Assembly: GCA_938045295.1 (NCBI GenBank)
Contig: CALINO010000008.1
Span: 93,697 to 157,696 of the forward strand
Direction of reading: 5' to 3'
Source of the DNA: an uncultured Arenicella sp.
GTDB lineage: Bacteria > Pseudomonadota > Gammaproteobacteria > Arenicellales > Arenicellaceae
DNA length: 64,000 nt
Shown: piece after piece, positions 55,918 to 64,000 of the stretch
Numbering within the stretch: the stretch's first letter is position 1
Layout: each line of letters begins with the position of its first letter
The notes under the pieces: model-generated
Database searches by the model: none
What the model saw: only the letters and a program-made list of their open reading frames with translations
What the model was told of the DNA's origin: nothing
Translations under genes and position numbers: made by a program

Positions 55918-56027
55918 AACGCAGCACTTTTATATTCGATGCCAACGGCACACCCAAACACGAAATCCGCAAGGTAAAAGTAAAAGGCCATGTGGATGAA
56001 GTGCTAGAGTTAGTTAAAGGCCTTTAG
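55918..56027 (+). pseudogene. bcp 3'-end remnant
   Basis: Only the last ~35 codons are present, without the BCP catalytic region. Confidence 0.8.
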
Positions 56028-56075
56028 TTCATGCCTTGATCCAACTTAAAAAGCCGTGAAGTTGTCAGGGCTTAT
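55918..56075. repeat. Direct repeat copy 2: duplicated 3' end of bcp plus degenerate terminator
   Basis: Encodes RSTFIFDANGTPKHEIRKVKVKGHVDEVLELVKGL*, near-identical to the BCP C-terminus, followed by matching downstream sequence. Confidence 0.92.
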
Positions 56076-56121
56076 TAATACAGCTTACGTTATATACGAA
56101 TACGTTTATTCACCTCAAACA

Positions 56122-57069
56122 TTATGGTAACTCCTTTAAACCATTAGATATTTCGTCATACATTCTAGTTTCAAACTCTGTTGACCAAATACCATCTCCC
56201 CAAATCAAATACGCAAGAGCAGTGAAATCAGCGATTTTCATTGACCGCCCACCATTAATAGCTTTGACTTCATTCTCTAAACCACTATTTCGGATGTACT
56301 TGCCTATATTAGTTGGCACAACATAATTATCGTTATACCAACCATCACGATTACCAACGTAACTAAATGTAGATGAATTTAGAAAAAATGCTCTGCAAGA
56401 CGGCTTTCCTGCTGTAGAGCATGGAATTATGTGATGATTATTAGATCCAACAAAACCCTCTATAGCCGTATCTACGTTTACAGGGCAATTTGCAGGGTTG
56501 AATTCGCTGCATTCTTGAATTCCGATAACTCGAATCAAATCATGAATCGGGGTTCCTCGCGTAACTGCTTCATCAATCGATTCTTTAACAATATTTCTGG
56601 GTCCACCAATCGCAATGACCATACGATTATTAGGTGAACCGAATTCAAGTGCTTTTGCTATAATCGAGTCTCTAAAGCTATCAGATGCATCTGCATCTAT
56701 ATCTGAATAAACAGTAATATCAGTCTCACCCATAATAGTTAACAGGCTTTGAGCAAAACCAGCATCGAGCTTTTTGCACTTGTCACCGTCTGTCATGTCA
56801 TCGTGTGCCGCAGCCCCCACACCGACTAGTTTGTAGTAACCCAAATTTCTCCACCCAACAACTATTGGCAATTCCTGAACTGCATTAGGGTCGCAATTGA
56901 TGTTTGACTTTCGAGTATCTCCAATGTCATCAATATAATAGACATTGGGTATACTGGGAGCCGAAACAGGAACCAAATATTTTTTGTACTTAATAAATTT
57001 GGGAGGGGTACTATAAGCGTTGAAAGCTAGAAAAAAACAGGTTAAGAAAATTATTTTCCTTTTCATCAT
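56122..57069 (-). CDS. Secreted protein of unknown function (possibly nucleoside-hydrolase-like)
   Basis: Signal peptide KRKIIFLTCFFLAFNAYS; internal ITVYSDIDADASDSFRDSIIAKALEFGSPNNRMVIAIGGP. Product name is a weak resemblance only. Confidence 0.55.
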   Translation of the reverse strand: MMKRKIIFLTCFFLAFNAYSTPPKFIKYKKYLVPVSAPSIPNVYYIDDIGDTRKSNINCDPNAVQELPIVVGWRNLGYYKLVGVGAAAHDDMTDGDKCKKLDAGFAQSLLTIMGETDITVYSDIDADASDSFRDSIIAKALEFGSPNNRMVIAIGGPRNIVKESIDEAVTRGTPIHDLIRVIGIQECSEFNPANCPVNVDTAIEGFVGSNNHHIIPCSTAGKPSCRAFFLNSSTFSYVGNRDGWYNDNYVVPTNIGKYIRNSGLENEVKAINGGRSMKIADFTALAYLIWGDGIWSTEFETRMYDEISNGLKELP

Positions 57070-57103
57070 TTATGCCACGCTGTATTAGTTATATTGATCA
57101 ATA

Positions 57104-57484
57104 TTATTGTTGCACATTAACGAATTGTGCTCGGTAATAAGGGTTTTCAGCTGGGTTTCCATTTGGTAAAGCATCACAGTCATCTGTATAAGTTAAAAAC
57201 TTAATAGGTTTACCAGTTGCTTGTGCAAGCAATACTTGAGAATAAACTTGATCAAAGGCATTTTGATCGCCTGATGGTTTTAGTAATACCACTGTTTTCT
57301 CTTCACACCTATGACCTGTTGGAAACCAACTCCCTGTTGTCCATAAATAAACCGCTTGATTGGGGGTTTGTAATTGGACTGCGCGAAGACTTTTCTCATC
57401 TGTCCAGTTTGTAGCTGACTGACTGTAAACGTTTGAAGAGAGAATAAAGAACATAACCAACAGTAAAAATTTTGAAAATTTCAT
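57104..57484 (-). CDS. Small secreted protein of unknown function
   Basis: Signal peptide MKFSKFLLLVMFFILSSNVYSQ; RBS-like region upstream. Confidence 0.6.
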   Translation of the reverse strand: MKFSKFLLLVMFFILSSNVYSQSATNWTDEKSLRAVQLQTPNQAVYLWTTGSWFPTGHRCEEKTVVLLKPSGDQNAFDQVYSQVLLAQATGKPIKFLTYTDDCDALPNGNPAENPYYRAQFVNVQQ

Positions 57485-57749
57485 TCAGTTGCTCCTATAT
57501 TATAAAAGTTAAAATACTAGTTCTTAGATGTGAATATTCACAAATATAAGATTCTAAAAAATGACTCTTTTGTACAACCTTTAATATAATAAGCCTATAT
57601 AAATAACGACTTACTTGGATCAATGCATGAAATAAAGGTTTTTAACTAACGCCAACGTTTCGTTCGCGCAGCAGACTAACAAAAAGAAAATTAATCGTAA
57701 TGAAGAAAGTGTCTGGTGTGCGCAAACAGCAAAGCTAATGCTACTACGC

Positions 57750-58883
57750 CTAAAATCCTTTTAGTTTCAACGATAAGTCGGTTGAGCTTGAGGCATTATT
57801 CAAGGCTACTTCTTCCGTAATTTGCCCTTCTCGCACCAAGTGCAATAAGTGGTCGTCAAAGGATAACATACCGTCTACTTTTTCACCACCTTTGATCAGG
57901 TCCTTAATTTCTTTAATGCGGCCAGCTTCAACAATTAGCTCTCTGGCCAATGGGGTAATGTTTAGCACTTCACACGCCACGGTTCGGCCACTGGCTTCTT
58001 TTTTCGGTAGCAAGCGTTGCGTGACAATGGCTCTTAAGTTTTGCGATAACTTAGCTCGAATGGTGGATTGCTCATCGCCGTCAAAGCTCGACACCATACG
58101 GGTAATGGCGTCAGCGGAATTGGGGGCGTGCAGTGTACTGAATACTAAGTGGCCGGTTTCGGCCGCGGTTAGGGCTATGTCAATACTCTCTGGGTCACGC
58201 ATCTCGCCCATTAATATGATGTCTGGGTCTTCACGTAGGGCGGCTTTCATGGCTAAGCCAAAATCGGGCACATCAATGCCCACTTGGCGTTGCGAGATAA
58301 CACAGCGCTTTTCGGTGAAGATATACTCCACTGGGTCTTCAATGGTTAAAATATGCTGATAACGCTCTTTGTTGACTTCATTTAGCAGCGACGCCATGGA
58401 GGTGGATTTACCCGAACCGGTAGCCCCGGAGAAAATAACCAAACCTTGGCGCATTTTGGCAATGGTTCGTACTTGGTCTGGCAGGTTTAGTTCATCGGGG
58501 TTGGGTATGTGGCTTTCAATCACACGCATCACCACGGCTAAGTGCCCGAGTTGGCGAAACATGTTTACCCGCACACGATTACCATCGTTGTCGCTTAACG
58601 ATAAATCAACTTGGTTGTTCTCTTGAAACAAGTCCATGTGGTATTTAGACATTAACGGGTAGATCAAACGTTCGATCATTTCGTCGCTCATTTCAGGCGA
58701 GCCTTTGACTTGTCGAATACGGCCGTCTAGACGCATCATGATTTGATGCCCCGAACGTATGTGAATATCTGAGGCCTTAAACTGGCAGGCAGACCCAACA
58801 ATGCTGGTCAGAAATTCCATCGCCTCTTTAACTTGAGGCGTATCTGGTAGTTTGGTGGCTAGGCGGCTACTTGATTTAGGCAT
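57750..58883 (-). CDS. pilU: Type IV pilus twitching motility ATPase PilU
   Basis: PilT/PilU ATPase: SGATGSGKSTSMASLLNEVN, ITIEDPVEYIF, EDPDIILMGEMRDPESIDIALTAAETGHLVFSTLH. Confidence 0.88.
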   Translation of the reverse strand: MPKSSSRLATKLPDTPQVKEAMEFLTSIVGSACQFKASDIHIRSGHQIMMRLDGRIRQVKGSPEMSDEMIERLIYPLMSKYHMDLFQENNQVDLSLSDNDGNRVRVNMFRQLGHLAVVMRVIESHIPNPDELNLPDQVRTIAKMRQGLVIFSGATGSGKSTSMASLLNEVNKERYQHILTIEDPVEYIFTEKRCVISQRQVGIDVPDFGLAMKAALREDPDIILMGEMRDPESIDIALTAAETGHLVFSTLHAPNSADAITRMVSSFDGDEQSTIRAKLSQNLRAIVTQRLLPKKEASGRTVACEVLNITPLARELIVEAGRIKEIKDLIKGGEKVDGMLSFDDHLLHLVREGQITEEVALNNASSSTDLSLKLKGF

Positions 58884-58916
58884 GTGTATTCTTCTAATTG
58901 TTAATATTAATGTGCA

Positions 58917-60047
58917 TCAGCTAATGAGAGCATCAAACCTTGCTTTTGCCGAACCATTATCTAAGCAGTTTTGTACTTTTTCAACCGCTTGCTGAAAAAC
59001 CAGTGTTGAGTCGTAGGCGGTTAAGATTTGCGCCACGGCTAATGTTAGCGAATCGCGCGCTGTGCCGTGGGCGCCGTTCAATACACTCACACCTTGCTCA
59101 AGGCACTGTTGTGTTGGCTCAGGGCTGTGTTCTATTGGCTCAAGGCTGTTATTTCCTCGCTCAAGGCTGTGTTCTAACGGCTCAAGGCTGTTATCCATCG
59201 CTTGCGCGGCGATACTGGCGGTGTCGGTGAACGGTGTTTGCAGCACTTGCTTAACGCTATCCACATCATCAGGCAATTCGCCATTGAAAACAAACCGCCG
59301 TAACGGCTTGTTTAATGCCGGTGCCAAACCACCTTCCACGCCTTTTAATAATAAAATGCCGTGAAACCCCGCCGCCAACGCCACCCGGGCGTAAATGTCT
59401 GGGTAAGCTTTATGCACATAACCCAACACTAAGTCGGTTTGAATGCGCCCTTTAATCGGCATTAGTAAACGTTCTAAAGTGGTTAATGCGCTGCGTTTGA
59501 CCATTCGGTGGCGCAAGCTTTGTAAGCCATGCAACGCCGGGGCGTATTGGGCTTGATCTACGTAACAACAGCCCAAATCCGACAACATTGCTGATGCTTG
59601 TTGCGGCGTTAAATGAGTGTTCGCGCCCGCCATTTTAAGCACCTTGTGGGCAGTAACACCGTGCTTAGGGCCAACCGTTTCTACCCCATGAATAACCGCA
59701 TTGAACCCGCAAGCGGCTAACACGAATGGCATAAATGGCGTCATGGTGGCATTGCGCACATAACCATCGAAGGGGTCAGCCAAACAGATCACCCGGTCAA
59801 CATCAGCAACCACTGAGGTGGCGTGTTGCTGCAAGGCTGAAAAAATGCCTAAAAACTCGTCCAGCGATTCTCGTTTCATGCGCAACGCAATAAAAAAGAT
59901 CGCTGTCTGTACCTCATCCACATCACCATTTATAATGTGGCTCATAACCTGTTGTGCCTGCTCTGTGGTAATATCACGCCCACGGTCAGGACCCACCGCA
60001 ATATCTTGAATGGCGGCTCTGATGATTGAGTCTGCTTCAGACATCAC
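58917..60047 (-). CDS. Anthranilate phosphoribosyltransferase-like protein (TrpD2/YbiB-like)
   Basis: Glycosyltransferase family 3-like: VDEVQTAIFFIALRMKRESLDEFLGIFSAL..., VIHGVETVGPKHGVTAHKVLKMAG. Confidence 0.8.
   Translation of the reverse strand: MMSEADSIIRAAIQDIAVGPDRGRDITTEQAQQVMSHIINGDVDEVQTAIFFIALRMKRESLDEFLGIFSALQQHATSVVADVDRVICLADPFDGYVRNATMTPFMPFVLAACGFNAVIHGVETVGPKHGVTAHKVLKMAGANTHLTPQQASAMLSDLGCCYVDQAQYAPALHGLQSLRHRMVKRSALTTLERLLMPIKGRIQTDLVLGYVHKAYPDIYARVALAAGFHGILLLKGVEGGLAPALNKPLRRFVFNGELPDDVDSVKQVLQTPFTDTASIAAQAMDNSLEPLEHSLERGNNSLEPIEHSPEPTQQCLEQGVSVLNGAHGTARDSLTLAVAQILTAYDSTLVFQQAVEKVQNCLDNGSAKARFDALIS
59097..59201. repeat. Five 21-bp tandem repeats (CTCAAGGCTGTGTTCTAACGG-like) inside the TrpD2-like gene
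   Basis: Unit starts 59097, 59118, 59139, 59160, 59181; encode 7-aa units (NNSLEPI/EHSLERG...). Confidence 0.85.
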
Positions 60048-60129
60048 TTCTCCAATTAATGATACATTTCAGTCGCTTTGAAAGGCTTGATAATGCCACA
60101 AGCCAAGCAAGGTGCGTTAAAATACTTGT

Positions 60130-61539
60130 ATGCAAAATTACCCTATTTTCGTCAACCTGCAGAACCAACCTTGCTTGGTCGTTGGTGCTGGCCCAGTCGC
60201 GTTAAGAAAAATTCGCCTAATGCGTTCAGCCGGTGCAAAAATAACTGTGATCGCGCCCGAAATGTGCGATGACTTAGAGCAAGAGTTCATAAACGACATT
60301 GACTACCTGCAACGCGAATTTACCGACGACGACATTCACGGTTATCGGCTAATTACTGCCGCCACAAGCGCCCCTGAAGTTAATCAGCGGGTCAGTGAAC
60401 TGGCACAAGCCGCCAACATACCGGTTAATGTGGTGGATCAACCCGAGCTGTGCAGCTTTATTACGCCGTCTATTGTTGACCGCTCACCGGTGGTCATTGC
60501 CATTTCAACCGGCGGCGGTGCGCCCGTGTTAGCGCGGCTACTGCGAGCCAAACTTGAAGCCTTGATTCCGGCCAGCTATGGAAAACTGGCCTCCAGCATG
60601 GCGGCGTATCGAGACAAGCTCAAAAATAAACTGCCTGAAGAACGCGATCGGCGCCTTTTTTGGGAGCGAGTGGTGCAAGGCCCCATTGCCGAATTGTTTT
60701 TTTCTGGGCGTAATCAAGAAGCGAACACGGTACTAGAAGAAGAGCTCGAAGCCCTTTCAACCGAACAGGCAAAAATTGGTGAAGTTTGGCTTATTGGTGC
60801 CGGCCCCGGCGACCCTGACTTATTAACATTTCGCGCTTTAAGGCTGATGCAACAAGCCGACGTGGTTTTGCATGACCGCTTAGTCAGCGACGAAATACTG
60901 AACCTAACTCGGCGCGATGCTGACCGCATTTACGTGGGCAAAAAACGAGCCGATCATGCCGTGCCTCAAGGCCAGATCAACCAACTGCTTGTAGACCTTG
61001 CTAAAGAAGGCAAAAACGTGGTGCGCCTTAAAGGTGGAGACCCGTTTATTTTTGGGCGTGGCGGCGAAGAAATTGAACTCTTAAGTAGCAACAACATTCC
61101 GTTTCAAATTGTGCCTGGCATTACCGCCGCCAGTGGTTGCGCTACTTACGCGGGCATACCATTGACCCACCGAGACCACTCACAGTCGTGCCTGTTTGTA
61201 ACTGGGCATCTAAAAGACGGTACGGTAGATTTAAACTGGCCACTGTTAGCCACGCCCAACCAAACGGTTGTGATTTACATGGGCTTAATTGGCCTACCCG
61301 TAATTTGCCAAAAATTGATTAGCCACGGCGTTTCAGCCGACATGCCCATTGCATTAATACAGCAAGGCACCACACTTAATCAACGCACTTTTACTGGAAC
61401 TTTGTCTACTATTGAAGCCAAAGTGGCCAATGAAAAAGTGCAAGCGCCAACCCTGATTATTATTGGCAGCGTGGTTGCATTGCAAGACAAGTTGGCTTGG
61501 TTTGAACCACAAGATCAGCCCCCCACAGAAATAAGTTAA
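60130..61539 (+). CDS. cysG: Siroheme synthase (precorrin-2 dehydrogenase/ferrochelatase + uroporphyrinogen-III methyltransferase)
   Basis: [18 protein letters not shown]-terminus; [52 protein letters not shown]. Confidence 0.95.
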   Translation: MQNYPIFVNLQNQPCLVVGAGPVALRKIRLMRSAGAKITVIAPEMCDDLEQEFINDIDYLQREFTDDDIHGYRLITAATSAPEVNQRVSELAQAANIPVNVVDQPELCSFITPSIVDRSPVVIAISTGGGAPVLARLLRAKLEALIPASYGKLASSMAAYRDKLKNKLPEERDRRLFWERVVQGPIAELFFSGRNQEANTVLEEELEALSTEQAKIGEVWLIGAGPGDPDLLTFRALRLMQQADVVLHDRLVSDEILNLTRRDADRIYVGKKRADHAVPQGQINQLLVDLAKEGKNVVRLKGGDPFIFGRGGEEIELLSSNNIPFQIVPGITAASGCATYAGIPLTHRDHSQSCLFVTGHLKDGTVDLNWPLLATPNQTVVIYMGLIGLPVICQKLISHGVSADMPIALIQQGTTLNQRTFTGTLSTIEAKVANEKVQAPTLIIIGSVVALQDKLAWFEPQDQPPTEIS

Positions 61540-61950
61540 CATTTGTTCACTTTTACTATTTACTTTGTCAAGCAACTAGCTCTAACATGTACTTTGTAAG
61601 CTTAAACCAGACCGATAATTCTAGGGTAACAAAATAAGGTCAGGGTAACGGAATAACGCTGGCACTGAGCTTACAGTTGGGTTTTGCATTAGATTAGTAA
61701 TTTTAAAGGGTAAGTACTAAGTTTTAAGGGTAAGGATGCTGTTTCTGCGTAAAGTCAGAACGCGCTAATGCGATTCATTATTTATGGTTAAGGTGTTTTA
61801 TTATTTAAGCGAGCAGCCATCAGGTTCGCTAATAATTTAGTCACCGTTAAATCGGGTAGGATTCGGGTTTGTTCACCAGTTTTATGCTATTTAGGATAAA
61901 GGCATAACTGACGAATACATAACTGGATCCGCATAAAAAGGAGTCATACT

Positions 61951-62619
61951 ATGTCGGGTAGTACTATTGGTGCCAGCAGTGCAAGCAGTGTCAGTAAGAA
62001 CGCGGTAGTAAATGCGAATAAACGTAGCTCACGTAATTTAAATGTGAATTTCGATGCATTGAGTTCGTTGCAATTTTTCCCCCAAGCAATTTTTCATCTG
62101 GACAGAAAATTACGGATTTTATATTCCAACACTCTGGCTGAAAAAGCACTTGATTCTCATTTGGTCAGCATGAAGCACAACGGTCAAATTCACTTCAACT
62201 CAATTAATGAAGATAAAAAGATCGCTGCTGTTGCCAACCGTTTATCAATGTGTGATGACAAAACACACCCAGATGGCATGTGCACTGAACGAGTTATCTT
62301 TCGCTCAATGGATGGCCATTATCGAACACTCATACTGTGTCGCGAATCGCTTCTAAACTCTAATTTTCTGTTAAGCATTAAGTCTGATCTGGTGATCAAT
62401 GATGCAAACATTAGAGCTCTGGGCGCGGCATTTTTGTTGAGCTCAGCCGAACAACGAATATTAAGAATGATGGTTGTTGGGCTAAAACCTAAGGAAATTG
62501 CTTACGAGATTGGTATCTCATTAAATACAGTCCGGTCACATTTGCGAACCCTATACGCAAAAATGCAGGTCAGTGGCTATGACGACGCGCTGTCGTTAGG
62601 CATTCAGTTGCTCTCTTAA
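61951..62619 (+). CDS. LuxR-type HTH transcriptional regulator
   Basis: C-terminal LSSAEQRILRMMVVGLKPKEIAYEIGISLNTVRSHLRTLYAKMQVSGYDDAL. Confidence 0.88.
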   Translation: MSGSTIGASSASSVSKNAVVNANKRSSRNLNVNFDALSSLQFFPQAIFHLDRKLRILYSNTLAEKALDSHLVSMKHNGQIHFNSINEDKKIAAVANRLSMCDDKTHPDGMCTERVIFRSMDGHYRTLILCRESLLNSNFLLSIKSDLVINDANIRALGAAFLLSSAEQRILRMMVVGLKPKEIAYEIGISLNTVRSHLRTLYAKMQVSGYDDALSLGIQLLS

Positions 62620-62797
62620 TGTGAGTTAAGTTACGGCCTTGATTCAGCCTCGCGATACGCGGGCAACATAAACAACAGCGAACTTATTTCCCAGCCTTCC
62701 CTCTTTTATATAACAGGCTTGTATACCAAGCTTATATAGTAAGAGCTCTATTTACAGGGGTTTCACCCGCATACCACCCTGCTACCCAAACTCGCAT

Positions 62798-62884
62798 CTA
62801 ATCATCACTATTGATGATTAGAATCAATCATTGAATGTCATGGTTCAATTTGATGATTGTCTCTGCTGGTCAAAATCAATCATT
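62798..62884. promoter_or_regulatory. Hairpin CTAATCATCA-CTAT-TGATGATTAG followed by two AATCAATCATT direct repeats upstream of the pilin-like gene
   Basis: Repeats at 62822-62832 and 62874-62884; hairpin 62798-62821. Confidence 0.5.
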
Positions 62885-63133
62885 ACTTTCGATCATGCAA
62901 TGGGCGCATCACTATTGCTCCACATTCTTGACGTTAACAATATTTAACGTTCTCTCTATTATTTTCATGTGGCTGAGGAATTGTAGCCATTAACGGGTAA
63001 AGATCTGAATAGGTCTCAGATAAGGCGAAACATTTCGCTTCAGTTTAAGGAAGAGACATCAAAGGAAGATCACTATCTAGCTTTAACTATGTATCAACAT
63101 TGTTTGAAATTAATAAAATAGAGGAATATCGAA

Positions 63134-63652
63134 ATGAAAGACCTAACTAAACTAACTCTTATCGCCGCTTCTTTAGTATTTGCTGGTAATGCCTTTGCCG
63201 ATGATGGCCCAGGTAATGACAGCGACACCGACTACATTAAAGTGAAAGGCCATGTACCGCCACGCTGCGACATTCAATTACAGCAACCCATTGCCGCAGA
63301 TTTCGGCCATAAAGTGAAAGAAGGCGAGTCACGTGGTGGAAAATTCGGCATCTTTTGTAACTCTAAATCTGGCGCAAAATTAACCATGACATCTCAAGGT
63401 GGTGGTTTGGCTCTAGAAGGATTTGAGGACACTGATCACCGCGTAAGTTATGCCGCATGGTGGACAGCGGGCGATGTAGCCGCTGAAATTGACACCGGCG
63501 CAGGCGTTAACGAGCACAGCGTAAAACTAGCTGGTAGCAAAGCACTTGCTATGGGCATGGTTGAAACTGCGTTCTCAATGACATTGACTGACACAGCGAA
63601 ATTCGCTGGTTACTACAATGACGTTATTTCATTGTCTATTGAAGCCAACTAA
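63134..63652 (+). CDS. Exported pilin/spore-coat-U-like structural subunit (putative)
   Basis: Signal peptide; DYIKVKGHVPPRCDIQLQQPIAADFGHKV...GKFGIFCNSKSGAKLTMTSQGGGL, single Cys pair as in chaperone-usher subunits; followed by a chaperone-like ORF. Confidence 0.6.
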   Translation: MKDLTKLTLIAASLVFAGNAFADDGPGNDSDTDYIKVKGHVPPRCDIQLQQPIAADFGHKVKEGESRGGKFGIFCNSKSGAKLTMTSQGGGLALEGFEDTDHRVSYAAWWTAGDVAAEIDTGAGVNEHSVKLAGSKALAMGMVETAFSMTLTDTAKFAGYYNDVISLSIEAN

Positions 63653-63681
63653 GAATAAATAAGAAATTATTAATTCGCTCA

Positions 63682-63709
63682 GATAAGGGGCGATTAGTCG
63701 CCCCTTATC
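63682..63709. other. Intercistronic stem-loop GATAAGGGGCGA-TTAG-TCGCCCCTTATC
   Basis: Perfect 12-bp stem with no trailing T-run. Confidence 0.8.
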
Positions 63710-63760
63710 GCCAATCTGTACATAGGCTGTCATGACAACCGTAGCAAGGAAATACTTATT

Positions 63761-64000
63761 ATGTTCACTCTCACTCGATCACAAATAAATAAGCAATGGC
63801 TCCACAGCGTAATTAAATTTTTCATTACTCCAAGCCTGTTGTTACTCAGCAGCATTCATGCGGGCTTTGCTCAAAGCGTACAGCCCATGGTGTATGAGCT
63901 TGAACCAATCGGCAGTAAATCTTCCATTGATTTACGCATAGAAAACACAAAAAACTCGCCCATTACCTATGAGATTAATGCGGTAAAGATCACCCACGAT
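63761..64000 (+). CDS. PapD-like periplasmic pilus chaperone, N-terminal part (runs off window)
   Basis: Manual translation MFTLTRSQINKQWLHSVIKFFITPSLLLLSSIHAGFAQSVQPMVYELEPIGSKSSIDLRIENTKNSPITYEINAVKITHD. Confidence 0.65.
   Translation, partial: MFTLTRSQINKQWLHSVIKFFITPSLLLLSSIHAGFAQSVQPMVYELEPIGSKSSIDLRIENTKNSPITYEINAVKITHD

Noticed and set aside
59097-59201. 21-bp repeats considered as a CRISPR array
   Set aside because: Units are contiguous without spacers, in frame inside a coding gene, and no cas genes are present.

Overview
This 64 kb window looks like a chromosomal segment of a marine-type gammaproteobacterium. That assignment is inferred from gene content: NDH-2, fadBA, asnS, ffh, ispG, rnpB, pyrD, rsmI-lpoA-yraN-BON, bcp, rppH, pilU and cysG. 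Most of it is housekeeping genes with tight intergenic regions, and I see no CRISPR array, rRNA, tRNA or intact mobile element. The RNase P RNA gene lies on the minus strand at about 33845-34184. The accessory parts are: (i) a three-gene surface/secreted cluster at 44742-51674, made of an S74-chaperone tail-fibre-like protein, a ~1710 aa repeat protein and a small twin-Arg/'PAHAQ'-leader protein; (ii) a 1112-bp unit at about 54806-56075 in which the 3' end of bcp plus its terminator is duplicated on both sides of a secreted-protein gene that appears split by a T7 tract, followed by two AT-rich secreted ORFs; (iii) the start of an apparent fimbrial (pilin/PapD-like chaperone) locus at the right edge; (iv) a truncated BLUF photoreceptor at the left edge. 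Notable cis-elements are a 22-bp perfect palindrome upstream of fadBA, a LacI-type palindrome upstream of an orphan TonB-dependent receptor, and a 21-bp minisatellite inside a TrpD2-like gene. All product names come from reading the protein sequences. No database search was run.
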